A DNA stretch of 64,000 bases from Pseudorhodoferax sp. Leaf265. GTDB lineage: Bacteria > Pseudomonadota > Gammaproteobacteria > Burkholderiales > Burkholderiaceae_C. A program made the translations under genes and the position numbers. Numbering within the stretch: the first letter of the stretch is position 1; every line of letters begins with the position of its first letter. Below the pieces are notes generated by a model. It had not been told where the DNA came from. It saw only the letters and a list, made by a program, of their open reading frames with translations, and searched no databases. Where the stretch lies: the NCBI RefSeq assembly GCF_001422365.1, contig NZ_LMMT01000006.1, positions 100,488-164,487 on the forward strand. The letters are read 5' to 3'. Shown here piece after piece: positions 34,701 to 42,734 of the stretch.

Positions 34701-35242
34701 TGCTCACCCCTCAGGGTGAGCTGGCTTCGTGGCCGGTGGGTGGCAGGCGACGAGTTCCGCATGGGCAACTGCGCTTGCTCGGCAGTAGCCGTACGCTTGC
34801 GGACGAGGATGATCGGGGTTGCGTGCTTGTCGTACAGCGCGTGCAGCTCCGAGGGAGACTTGTCTGAGGTGGTGACAGGGGGAGCGGGCCAATCGATTTC
34901 AAAATTCTCAGGTTCGCGGGCGCGCTCGTTGGACGGCGCCGTTGAATGAAAATCAGATTTTGTGCTGCGACCAACCGTCGTACTCCGCCGAAGAGCTGAG
35001 CCTTGCCGTCCAACCATCCCGCGTCGGATTGCCCCACCCCGAAACTCCAATGCGCCGTAGTGGAGAGGATCGGGCTCAAAGGGGTGTGCATTGGAAAAAT
35101 GGATCAAAGATTGCCAATCGGCGAATCCCTCCTCTCTTGCGATCGAATCCAATGCGTGGGAGTGGATCATGCCACCTTCGCGGCGGATGGCTTTGGCGCG
35201 GGAGCGAAACTCACGCAATTCGGTTACTGAAAACATCCTCAT
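34697..35242 (-). CDS. Hypothetical protein with N-terminal helical domain seen on mobile elements, first gene of coupled operon
   Basis: The protein is about 181 residues from ATG 35242 (or 179 from ATG 35236). Its first 55 residues, including FSVTELREFRSRAKAIRREG and LDSIAREEGFADWQSLIHF, resemble a helical domain often found in small proteins of plasmids and integrative elements. The remainder is arginine- and serine-rich and probably disordered, with a C-terminal LHALYDKHATPIILVRKR. An AGGA site precedes the start. It leads a three-gene operon with two ATGA overlaps, implying balanced production and perhaps one complex. Confidence 0.65.
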   Translation of the reverse strand: MRMFSVTELREFRSRAKAIRREGGMIHSHALDSIAREEGFADWQSLIHFSNAHPFEPDPLHYGALEFRGGAIRRGMVGRQGSALRRSTTVGRSTKSDFHSTAPSNERAREPENFEIDWPAPPVTTSDKSPSELHALYDKHATPIILVRKRTATAEQAQLPMRNSSPATHRPRSQLTLRGEQ

Positions 35243-35610
35243 GGTTGAGTCCTGGTTTCGGCGGCAGCCCCAAGCCGGGAGCTGCATCGACCGTCCCGAT
35301 GCGAATGCATTTCCGGGAAGTTTTAAGTATAAAACTGTTTTCACGGTAAATGCAAGAAGAAACTGACGGCCAGAGTTGGAGAGAAGCGGCGTAAGCGAGT
35401 GGACGGCCCATTCTCATCAATGCATTCTTTGCAAAACCGAACGTTGGTGAATTCGAGGGGGCGAAATGGCGCAAGCAGGAGGAATCTGGATGCCGCGCCT
35501 CCTCATTTCGTGTGGGTGGTATCACAGCGTTATTCCAGCGCCGTTCTCGGAGATTTGGATGCTCATCGCCAGCGCGAACCGGACTGGTGTTGTGAAAATG
35601 ACGAACAAGG

Positions 35611-35675
35611 CCCCTTAACTTCCAAATCGACAAAAAAACTTCCGAAATTCGCGGATAACGCCCCTATACTTCCAA
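35611..35675. repeat. Imperfect direct repeats with ACTTCC core
   Basis: CCCCTTAACTTCCAA (35611-35625) and CCCCTATACTTCCAA (35661-35675) are 15-bp repeats spaced exactly 50 bp apart, differing at two positions. A third ACTTCC core lies between them at 35638. The core spacings of 20 and 30 bp put them on one face of the helix. Confidence 0.6.
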
Positions 35676-35794
35676 CCGCTCTTTAACAATTTCAATGACT
35701 TGCAGCGCTCTGCAAATTCGGCGCGGATGTGGCTATCCGCGTGCAAGTGCGGAGCATATGTGGTTCACGACCGTCTTCAAATGGCGGTTATTTT

Positions 35795-35829
35795 CTGGAA
35801 GTGGCGGCAGTTATGTGGCTCACTTCCAG
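35795..35829. repeat. Inverted repeat CTGGAAGT / ACTTCCAG
   Basis: CTGGAAGT and ACTTCCAG form an 8-bp inverted repeat separated by 19 bases, using the same ACTTCC core as the direct repeats upstream. It lies about 20 bp from the inferred element-chromosome junction. Confidence 0.55.
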
Positions 35830-35848
35830 CATTTCTTTGTTTAACTTC

Positions 35849-36307
35849 TCACCAGCACTTGGGCTCGGGCAGGCCCTTCTTCTTGAGCAACTCGGTGTTG
35901 TAGCCAAAGCCGATGGTGCTGGTGTAGAAGCCGCCGACCTGGTTGCCGCTCATGGCGTACTGGCGCACGGCCCATTCGTGCAGGTCGTTGATGTAGGCGG
36001 GGCGGTAGGCGTCGAGCAGGCCGGCCTCGGCGGCCTGCAGGAAAGGGTCGCCCGTGCCACCCCACCAGATGTCGGTCTTGGGGTTCTGCGCCTCGGCGCG
36101 CAGCTGGGCCCCGATCTCGCCCGTGCCCTTGTGCGCCTGGTTGACCTTGATGCCGGTCTGGCGCGTGAACGCGGCGGCCGCGGCCTCGCACCAGGGGGCG
36201 TCGGTGCTGCACAGCGCATTGACCACGCCTTGGGCCCGGGCCCCACCGGTGGTTGCGGCGAGCGCGGCGATGGCCAGGGCGTGGAGGGAGCGGGTGAAGA
36301 CGGGCAT
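35849..36307 (-). pseudogene. Iron/polyamine-type ABC substrate-binding protein, truncated after 152 residues
   Basis: The protein starts with a normal signal peptide (LHALAIAALAATTGGARAQ) preceded by AGGAGATCGC. It continues as an extracellular binding protein of the ferric-iron/spermidine type (VVNALCSTDAPWCEAAAAAF, TDIWWGGTGDPFLQAAEAGL, GGFYTSTIGFGYNTELL). It stops at KGLPEPKCW, although family members run to about 340 residues. No continuation is visible in any frame past 35849, so the 3' half was lost by an insertion, deletion or recombination at this point. The remaining N-lobe is unlikely to bind ligand. No permease or ATPase genes lie alongside. Confidence 0.8.
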
Positions 36308-36387
36308 GCGATCTCCTGTTGTTGTGTCGGTGCGGGCCATTGTGGGATGGCCCGGCCGCGCATGCCCTTCGGGTTTTCAGCCAGCCC

Positions 36388-36762
36388 TCAGCCCGCCTGC
36401 GGCACCAGGTCGAGGAAGCCGCTGACCTCGGCCAGCCGGCCGTCGCCCGCGAGCACCGCGAAGTCCGTGCCCTTGGCGACGGCGGTGGCCGCGTCGGGCC
36501 CCAGCGTCCAGCGAAAGCGCAGGCGCTCGCCATGGCCGTCGGCCTGGCCGTCGAGGTGGAAGCGCAGGCCGCCGAACTGCTGCTGTGCGGCGCCGATCAT
36601 CTGGTCCAGTGCCGCGTGGCCCTGGGCCTGCATGAGCGGGTCGGTGTAGCGCGCATCGGGCGCGAAGGCCTGGGCGATGGCGTGGGCGCGCTCGGTGCCA
36701 CTGGCGTTCCAGGCGGCGATGTACTGCTGGGCGATGGCCTGGTAGTCGTTGACGGTGTTCAT
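36388..36762 (-). CDS. NTF2-like / SnoaL-like fold protein
   Basis: The 124-residue protein has the cone-shaped NTF2-like pattern: an N-terminal helix YQAIAQQYIAAWNASGTE, then FAPDARYTDPLMQAQGHAAL and a final FLDLVPQAG strand. Members include small isomerases, cyclases and many uncharacterised proteins that bind a hydrophobic ligand. The DARYTDP segment is the usual cavity-lining motif. An AGGAGA site supports the start at 36762. It stands alone between the truncated binding protein and ureD. Confidence 0.8.
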   Translation of the reverse strand: MNTVNDYQAIAQQYIAAWNASGTERAHAIAQAFAPDARYTDPLMQAQGHAALDQMIGAAQQQFGGLRFHLDGQADGHGERLRFRWTLGPDAATAVAKGTDFAVLAGDGRLAEVSGFLDLVPQAG

Positions 36763-36866
36763 GGACAAGTTCTCCTAGGTTGCAGCGTTCCCCTGTGGAA
36801 CGCATGGCGCAAGAGTAGGGCGCGGCCTGCGCGCGGGCCATGACCTGGCAGGTCATGGCGGCGTGG

Positions 36867-37697
36867 CTACATGGCCCAGATGCGCGGCGGCGTGGCCGGC
36901 AGCTGCCAGCAGGCACCGCGCCAGGCGGCCCAGATCTGCTGTAGGAGGCCCATGGCCGGCTCGACCACGGGCGCCAGCGCGCGCACCACGACGACCTGCG
37001 CGTTCGGGCACGTGGCGCCGGCCGTGGCGCGCAGTGCGTGGCCTTCGATCACGGCGCGCGCCGCGTCCAGCACCTGCTCGCGCCGGCCACGTGTGAGCTT
37101 GTCGCCGCAGGCGAAGAACAGCGTGGCGATGCAGCGCTGGCCGGCCATGCCGAGCGGGCTGTCCATCAGCAGCGCATCGTCGGCCGCGATGCGCGCGCGC
37201 TCCAGCCAGACGCCGGGCAGTTCCAGGTGCTGGCGCAGCGCGCCCTGCGTGAAGGGCTTGCCGGCATGCGGCAGGCCGAAGGCCGTGATGTCCCAGCCGA
37301 TGACTTCGGCGCCGGGCGCCAGCTGCAGGCCGAGCCGGTTCTCGGCCTGGCACTGGTCGTAGCAGAGCGTCTCGGCGGGCAGCCATTCGAAGCGCGCGCC
37401 CGGCGCCAGCGACAGCTGGGTGTGCTGCGCGGCCGCCTCTCCCGCGCTGCGGTAAAAGCGCGCGGCGCCGGGCGTGGTCACGAGGCCGTGCGCGCCTTCG
37501 CCCACGTCGACTCGGATGTCCAGCAGGTCGCCGCCCACGAGCCCGCCGGGCGGGTGCACGAGCACGTTGTGGCAGATGTTCTCGCGCTCGGGGTACAGGC
37601 TCTGCAGCACGCGCAGCGGCCCCTGGTGGCGGTGCCGCGCGACGCTGCGGCCCGCTTCGAGACGGTAGTCCAGCGCCAGGCTGGCATGCCAGGCCAT
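36867..37697 (-). CDS. ureD: Urease accessory protein UreD (orphan)
   Basis: The 276-residue protein matches UreD/UreH: LDYRLEAGRSVARHRHQGPL, then NVLVHPPGGLVGGDLLDIRV, and LVTTPGAARFYRS. UreD binds urease apoprotein and, with UreF and UreG, guides nickel into the active site. In Burkholderiales it is normally followed directly by ureABC. Here the downstream genes are an NTF2-like protein and a truncated binding protein instead, so the rest of the urease cluster is missing from this location. Start 37697 (MAWHASLALDYRL) is the family-typical one. The stop of the glucan gene lies five bases upstream. Confidence 0.85.
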   Translation of the reverse strand: MAWHASLALDYRLEAGRSVARHRHQGPLRVLQSLYPERENICHNVLVHPPGGLVGGDLLDIRVDVGEGAHGLVTTPGAARFYRSAGEAAAQHTQLSLAPGARFEWLPAETLCYDQCQAENRLGLQLAPGAEVIGWDITAFGLPHAGKPFTQGALRQHLELPGVWLERARIAADDALLMDSPLGMAGQRCIATLFFACGDKLTRGRREQVLDAARAVIEGHALRATAGATCPNAQVVVVRALAPVVEPAMGLLQQIWAAWRGACWQLPATPPRIWAM

Positions 37698-37701
37698 CGT
37701 G

Positions 37702-39294
37702 CTAGGCGAGCAGTTGGTACAGCCAGGTCTCGGACAAGGTCTGGTCGCCGAGCTTGAGGAACAGCCGCAGGTCCACCGGTCCATTGCCCTCGGGCGTGTA
37801 GTCGAACTGGGCGCGCCAGTGGCCCGCCACGTTGTTCGGCACGGCCTCGGTGAACACGTAGGAGAAGCTGCCGCGCGCGGCGCTCAGCACGGCCTCGGGT
37901 TTCACGCCGAAGGGCACCTTGGCCAGCGGCCCGCCCAGGAATTCGACCATGAACTTGCGCACGCCCTGCGGCCGCGGCTGGCCCGGCACGCCGCCGCGGC
38001 CGATGCGCGTGGCCACGCAGCGCGCCAGCGGCGAGGGGAAGGGTTCGTCGGCCACCCAGTGCAGGCGGTAGCGCATGTCGTAGCTGCTGCCGGCCACGGC
38101 CTTGGCCTTGGGCACCCAGAAGGCGCCGATGTTGTCGTGGATCTCGTCGTCGGTCGGGATCTCGACGAGCTCGACCGCGCCCTCGCCGAAGTCCGACAGC
38201 GGCTCCACCCACAGGCTGGGCCGCTTGTCGTAGTTCACGCCGTCCAGGTAGTGGTCGAAGTTGCGGTCGCGCTGCATCAGGCCGAAGCCCTTGGGCGACC
38301 TGTCGCCGAAGGCCGAGATGCCGGTGGACGCGGGGTTGTTGAGCGGGCGCCAGATGCGCTCGCCGCCGCCGGTCCACAGCGCCAGGCCGTCGGAGTCGTG
38401 CACCTCGGGGCGCCAGTCGATGCCGGTGGGCTTGAGCTTGTCCGAGTACCAGTACATCGAGGTCAGCGGCACCAGGCCCAGGCGCGCGACGTCCTGGCGC
38501 AGGAACAGCTTGCTGTCGATGTCCATGGTGACGGCCTGGTCGCGCCGCATCTGGAAGCGGTAGGCGCCGGCGATGCTGGGGCCTTCCAGCAGTGCGTAGA
38601 CCACCACCGTGTCGCTGCCGTCGGCCGGCGGCTCGAACCAGACCCGCGTGAAGGCGGGGAACTCCTCGTTCTTGCCGGGGACGGCCACGTCCAGCGCCAC
38701 GCCGCGCGCCGACAGGCCGTACTGGTACAGCCCGCCGATGGCGCGGAAGTACGAGGCGCCCAGGAAGGCCACCCAGTCGTTGCCCTGCCAGGGCAGCTTG
38801 GCCTGGTCGCCGAGCCGGCTTTCCTGGAAGCGAAAGCCCGCGAAGCCTGCGCCCTGGGGCAGGGCCTTGGCCGGGCTGTCGGCCGGCATCTCGAAGTAGG
38901 CCGGGTCGTAGAGGATCTCGCGGCCCCGTGCGCCACTGCCGGCCTTGTCCAGCACATGCATGTGCACGGGCGTCTGGAAGTAGCGGCCCATGTGGAAGAA
39001 GGTCACCGGGAAGCGGCCGGGCCCGTCCTTGAACAGGGCGAAATCGGTCCTGTACTTGAGCTTGCCGTGCGCGTCGTAGTCGATGCGCTCGAGCACGTCG
39101 GCGGGCAACGGTGGCGGCGGTGCGTAGGGTTTGGCGGCCAGTGCGCGGGCCTGGGCGACGAGGGCGTCGAAGTCGAAAGGCTTGGCCGGTCCGAGCTTGA
39201 GGCCGGCTTGCGCCAGCGCCTCTGGAGACAGCCCCAGGGCGGCCAGCGCCGCCGCGGTGCCGCTTGCGGTCAGGAGGGTTCTGCGGTGCAACAT
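37702..39294 (-). CDS. Periplasmic glucan biosynthesis protein, MdoG/OpgD family
   Basis: This 530-residue protein has a twin-arginine-type signal peptide (LHRRTLLTASGTAAALAALG), as in OpgD. The MdoG domain follows, recognisable by YDAHGKLKYRTDFALFKDGP, YQYGLSARGVALDVAVPG and GFGLMQRDRNFDHYLD. The family shapes osmoregulated periplasmic glucans and contains glucan-cleaving glycoside hydrolases. No opgH glucosyltransferase gene is nearby. The Tat signal favours OpgD over OpgG, but assignment between the two is not certain. Downstream ureD begins almost immediately, although a functional link is not expected. Confidence 0.88.
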   Translation of the reverse strand: MLHRRTLLTASGTAAALAALGLSPEALAQAGLKLGPAKPFDFDALVAQARALAAKPYAPPPPLPADVLERIDYDAHGKLKYRTDFALFKDGPGRFPVTFFHMGRYFQTPVHMHVLDKAGSGARGREILYDPAYFEMPADSPAKALPQGAGFAGFRFQESRLGDQAKLPWQGNDWVAFLGASYFRAIGGLYQYGLSARGVALDVAVPGKNEEFPAFTRVWFEPPADGSDTVVVYALLEGPSIAGAYRFQMRRDQAVTMDIDSKLFLRQDVARLGLVPLTSMYWYSDKLKPTGIDWRPEVHDSDGLALWTGGGERIWRPLNNPASTGISAFGDRSPKGFGLMQRDRNFDHYLDGVNYDKRPSLWVEPLSDFGEGAVELVEIPTDDEIHDNIGAFWVPKAKAVAGSSYDMRYRLHWVADEPFPSPLARCVATRIGRGGVPGQPRPQGVRKFMVEFLGGPLAKVPFGVKPEAVLSAARGSFSYVFTEAVPNNVAGHWRAQFDYTPEGNGPVDLRLFLKLGDQTLSETWLYQLLA

Positions 39295-39380
39295 CGGACC
39301 GAATGTACCGGAGCCGAAAGCCCCCGCTGAAGCGCCTGTTGCACTGGGGCCATTGGGCGACAGGCGGTGTCGGCCTTGGC

Positions 39381-40433
39381 CTACACCAGTGTGAACGGGC
39401 CCTGGACAGCGGGTGGTGGACGGTCCGCCACGCGGGCTTGCGGGCCGTCGTCGATGGTCGTCAACGGCAGCGCCGGCATGGGCCGGCCGTAGATGCGGCG
39501 CACGCGCTCGGCCAGCGGCGGGTGCGCGTCGAACCAGTTGGACCCGCGGCCGCCATCGCTGACCAGCAGCAGGTGGTGCAACGCCGGATGCAGCGGGCGC
39601 TGGCGCTCGCGCCGTTCGCGCGCCAGGCACTGCTCGGTCATGGCCTTGCGCAGCACGCCGCCCAGGCCGTCGCGGCTGCGCGTCCACTGTACGGTGCGCG
39701 CGTCGGCCAGGAACTCGCGCTGGCGCGACACGGCCGCCTGCAGCATGCGCCCGGCCAGCCAGCCGAACGAGCCCATCATCCGCACGGGCCAGCCCACCAG
39801 CAGCGCGAGCCCGCCGCGCTCGCTGAGCGTGATGCCGAAGTCGTGCACCAGCTCCAACCCGCTGACCATGCCGGCCAGCTGCATGTTCAGGTGCGTGTCG
39901 CCCTCGTGGATGTGGCTGCACTCGTGCGCCACCATGCCCTGCAGCTCCTCGCGCGTGAGCTTCTCCAGCGCACCCTGGGTCACGGCGACCACGGCATCGT
40001 CCTCGTGCCAGCCCGTGGCGAAGGCGTTGATGCCTTGCACGCGCGGGAGCACCATGGCCTGAGGCCGCGGCATGGCAGCAGCAATCGCGATCTCGTCGAC
40101 CACGTTGCACAGGCGCTGCTCCGCATGCGAGAGGCCCGGCCGGGCCTCGCGTGCACCGGCGCGGTGTGCCAGGCGCTGGGCTGCGCCGGCGTGCAGGGCC
40201 GAGGTTTGGATCCACCAGCCGCCCAGCACCAGCAGCAGCGTGACGCCCACGTTGACGCTGAAAAAGTAAGCCGGGAAGGGCAGGTCGCCGCCGAACAGCA
40301 CGCGCAGCACGAGCCAGCCCAGCGCGAGCGCGGTGTGCACGCCGGCCACGGTGGCCAGCACCGCGAGCACGAAGCCGGCGACCAGCTTGCGCGTGGCGCG
40401 CCGCGCCTGGTCCTGGTACTCGAAGAAGCGCAC
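39381..40433 (-). CDS. M48-family membrane metalloprotease (HtpX-like)
   Basis: The 350-residue protein has two N-terminal membrane helices (LVAGFVLAVLATVAGVHTAL and VGVTLLLVLGGWWIQTSAL). The zinc-protease motif is VAHECSHIHEGDTHLNM (HExxH near residue 169), with the glutamate ligand in SRQREFLADA. Family members degrade or process membrane proteins under stress. It starts at GTG 40433, and the lemA-like gene lies 12 bases upstream, a common pairing of M48 peptidases with LemA proteins. Confidence 0.87.
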   Translation of the reverse strand: MRFFEYQDQARRATRKLVAGFVLAVLATVAGVHTALALGWLVLRVLFGGDLPFPAYFFSVNVGVTLLLVLGGWWIQTSALHAGAAQRLAHRAGAREARPGLSHAEQRLCNVVDEIAIAAAMPRPQAMVLPRVQGINAFATGWHEDDAVVAVTQGALEKLTREELQGMVAHECSHIHEGDTHLNMQLAGMVSGLELVHDFGITLSERGGLALLVGWPVRMMGSFGWLAGRMLQAAVSRQREFLADARTVQWTRSRDGLGGVLRKAMTEQCLARERRERQRPLHPALHHLLLVSDGGRGSNWFDAHPPLAERVRRIYGRPMPALPLTTIDDGPQARVADRPPPAVQGPFTLV

Positions 40434-40445
40434 GCGCGCAGAGGT

Positions 40446-41038
40446 TTAGAACGCCACCCTGGGCGCAGCGCGCTCGGCGGCCGACTGGGTGGACTGCAGC
40501 ATGGCCGCCGGCGCAAAGCCCGCCAGCCGCGCCACCAGCAGGTCCGGAAAGCGCGTGGCCGCGTCGTTGAAGGCCAGCACCTGGTCGTTGTAGGCCTGGC
40601 GTGCGAAGCCGATGCGGTTCTCGGTGCTGGCCAGCTCCTCGCTGAGCGAGCGCATGCTGGCGTCGGCCTTGAGTTCGGGGTAGTCCTCGGCCACCACGAG
40701 CAGCCGGCCCAGGCTGCCGCCCAGGGCCTGCTCGGCGGCGGTCAGCGCACCGATGGTGGCGGCATGGGTGGGCGCGACGCGGGCCGCGTCGGCGGCGCCC
40801 AGCGCCGCACCACGGGCCTGCGTGACGGCCTGCAGCGTGGCGGCTTCATGGGCCAGGTAGCGCCTGGCCACTCGACGAGATTGGGCACGAGATCGTGGCG
40901 GCGCTTGAGCTGTACGTCGATCTGGCCGAAGGCGTTGGCGATGCGGTTGCGGTGCTGGACCAGCCGGTTGTAGACCCTGGCTGCCCACGCCGCCGCGACC
41001 ACCAACAGGGCCACCACCACCCATCCTTCCACTGCCAT
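40446..41038 (-). pseudogene. lemA: LemA family protein, single-base frameshift
   Basis: The N-terminal frame gives a membrane helix and [20 protein letters not shown] then [15 protein letters not shown], the LemA hallmark. After NLVE the expected continuation [20 protein letters not shown] is in another frame and runs to the stop at 40446. The change lies at plus-strand 40871-40872, where one C appears missing. Restoring it would give a normal LemA of 197 residues. This could be a real inactivating mutation or a sequencing error. LemA proteins are membrane-anchored helical bundles of unclear function, often beside M48 proteases as here. Confidence 0.85.
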
Positions 41039-41099
41039 GCATGCCTCCCGTGTTGGACCGGCCACACGGCCGGCGCCCGACTATGGCACAGGGGGTAGG

Positions 41100-41369
41100 T
41101 CAGTCGTCCAGGCTGTCGCGCCGGCCGCGCTGCAGTGGGGCCTCGGGCGGCGCCATCGCACCGCGCAAGGCCGACTCACCGCGTTCGGTGAGGCCGAAGA
41201 TCACGGCCTCGCCCTCTTCGCCGAAGGCGGTGTTCAAGGGTCCCAGCGGCACCGATGCGGTGATGTATTCAGCGGCCTTGAGCACGCGCACCTTGTCGAC
41301 ATCGCTGGCCTTGCGCACCAGCAAAGGGAAGCGGGCCCGCTCGAGCCGGGCGAGATAGTCCAGCGGCAT
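41100..41369 (-). CDS. Small hypothetical protein
   Basis: The 89-residue protein begins MPLDYLARLERARFPLLVRK after a GGAG site and contains VRVLKAAEYITASVPLG and VIFGLTERGESALRG. It is acidic-basic mixed with a charged C-terminus and no membrane segment. It may be a conserved Burkholderiales small protein; no function is recognised. It lies between lemA and the deaminase gene and is transcribed in the same direction. Confidence 0.65.
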   Translation of the reverse strand: MPLDYLARLERARFPLLVRKASDVDKVRVLKAAEYITASVPLGPLNTAFGEEGEAVIFGLTERGESALRGAMAPPEAPLQRGRRDSLDD

Positions 41370-41493
41370 GGGTTACTCCGTAAGCACGACGTCAGCTGAT
41401 TGTGGCGAGGCAGTCCCCGCACTGGGATTATTTTGTGTAACGACCCTGCCGGACACTTGGCTAAACCACGATGCAAATGCCGCAACGTTCGGC

Positions 41494-41970
41494 TCAGCGC
41501 TGCTGCCAGAATCCTTGGTGCGTGGCCACCATCTCGGCCGCGACCTCGGAGACCGGCCCGGTCACCACGACCGGGCGCTGCCCGCGCGCGAAGACCTCGC
41601 GGCAGGGCAGGGCCAGCGTGGGGTTCTCGGGATGGTCGCCGGTCAGTGCGAGCAGGTCGGTTTCCTCGGCGCCGTAGACCACGCTGCCGATGCCGGCCCA
41701 GTAGACCGTGCCCGCGCACATGGCGCAGGGCTCGAAGGTGGTGACCAGCGTGCACTGCGCGAGGTAGGCGCCGGGGTAGTTGGCCGCCGCGTGCCGCGCG
41801 AGCGTGGACTCGGCATGGTTCACGGTGTCGATGTTGCCCTGCTCGGCCAGCACGGTCTCACCGTCGGGCGCCACCAGCAGCGCGCCAAACGGATGCCGGC
41901 CCATGGCCATGGCGCGCCGCGCGACCTGGTCTGCGCGGCGCAGCTGGCGGACGACCTGGTCGTCGTTCAT
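41494..41970 (-). CDS. Nucleobase deaminase (cytidine deaminase-like fold)
   Basis: This 158-residue zinc enzyme has the deaminase signature: HAE at about residue 53 (NHAESTLARHAAANYP) and PCAMC near residue 82 (TFEPCAMCAGTVYWAG). The histidine and two cysteines bind zinc and the glutamate shuttles protons. The pattern is closest to guanine/cytosine-type nucleobase deaminases rather than tRNA TadA. It overlaps the ABC permease gene by an ATGA, so it is the last gene of the importer operon and probably acts on the imported base, or on a pyrimidine analogue. Confidence 0.87.
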   Translation of the reverse strand: MNDDQVVRQLRRADQVARRAMAMGRHPFGALLVAPDGETVLAEQGNIDTVNHAESTLARHAAANYPGAYLAQCTLVTTFEPCAMCAGTVYWAGIGSVVYGAEETDLLALTGDHPENPTLALPCREVFARGQRPVVVTGPVSEVAAEMVATHQGFWQQR

Positions 41971-42734
41971 GCGTTCTGGCTGCCGCGGTGCGCCCAGCCT
42001 GTCGTGTGCTTCTCGACGAAGCTGAACAGCTCGTACATGACCATGGCCATCGCGCCCACCACGAGCAGGCCGGCGAAGGCCAGGCCCATCTGCATGGACG
42101 AGCCGGCCGAGATCAGCAGGTAGCCGATGCCCTCGTTGGCGGCCGTCATCTCCGACACCGTGGTGCCGACGAAGGCCAGCGTGATCGCGACCTTGAGCGA
42201 GGCGTAGAAGTAGGGCATGGAGCGCGGCAGGCCGACCTTCATGAGCACGTCCCAGCGCTTGGCGCCCAGCACGCGCAGCACGTCTTCCAGTTCCGGCTCC
42301 AGCGTGGCCAGGCCGGTGGCGATGTTGACCATGATGGGGAAGAAGCTGATCAGGAAGGCTGTCAGGATGGCCGGCCCGATGCCGATGCCGAACCACACCA
42401 CGAGGATGGGCACGAAGGCGGCTTTGGGCAGCGCGTTGAAGGCCGTCATGAGCGGGTAGACCGCGGCATACGCCAGGCGCGAGGAGCCGATCACGAAGCC
42501 CAGCAGCACGCCGACCACGATGGCGATGCCGAAACCCGCCATCGTCACCCAGAAGGTGCGCCAGGCATGTCCCGCGATGATGGCCTTGAACTCCCAGAAC
42601 TGCTCCCAGATCCGCAGCGGGCTCGGGAAGATGAACTCGGAGACGTTGAAGGCCGCGCACAGGATCTGCCACAGCGCGACGACGACGAACAACAGCAGCC
42701 AGGGCGACCAGGCTTCGACGACTTTCTTGTTCAT
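41967..42734 (-). CDS. ABC transporter permease (SsuC/TauC/ThiX type)
   Basis: The 255-residue inner-membrane protein has six predicted helices, starting WLLLFVVVALWQILCAAF, and the EAA-loop motif VLRVLGAKRWDVLMKVGLP near residue 170 that contacts the ATPase. It belongs to the BPD permease group that works with NMT1/SsuA-type binding proteins. ATGA overlaps join it to the ATPase upstream and the deaminase downstream. Confidence 0.9.
   Translation of the reverse strand: MNKKVVEAWSPWLLLFVVVALWQILCAAFNVSEFIFPSPLRIWEQFWEFKAIIAGHAWRTFWVTMAGFGIAIVVGVLLGFVIGSSRLAYAAVYPLMTAFNALPKAAFVPILVVWFGIGIGPAILTAFLISFFPIMVNIATGLATLEPELEDVLRVLGAKRWDVLMKVGLPRSMPYFYASLKVAITLAFVGTTVSEMTAANEGIGYLLISAGSSMQMGLAFAGLLVVGAMAMVMYELFSFVEKHTTGWAHRGSQNA

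Larger units (their letters stand above)
35243..35848. other. Non-coding stretch of about 600 bp near the island edge
   Basis: No gene is seen on either strand. The left part is AT-rich and should contain the promoter of the leftward operon starting at 35242. The right part contains repeated ACTTCC hexamers (35618, 35638, 35668, 35822, and inverted at 35797) and a sequence matching the rRNA-leader boxA (35678-35690). It ends where the truncated binding-protein gene begins to match its family. Confidence 0.55.
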
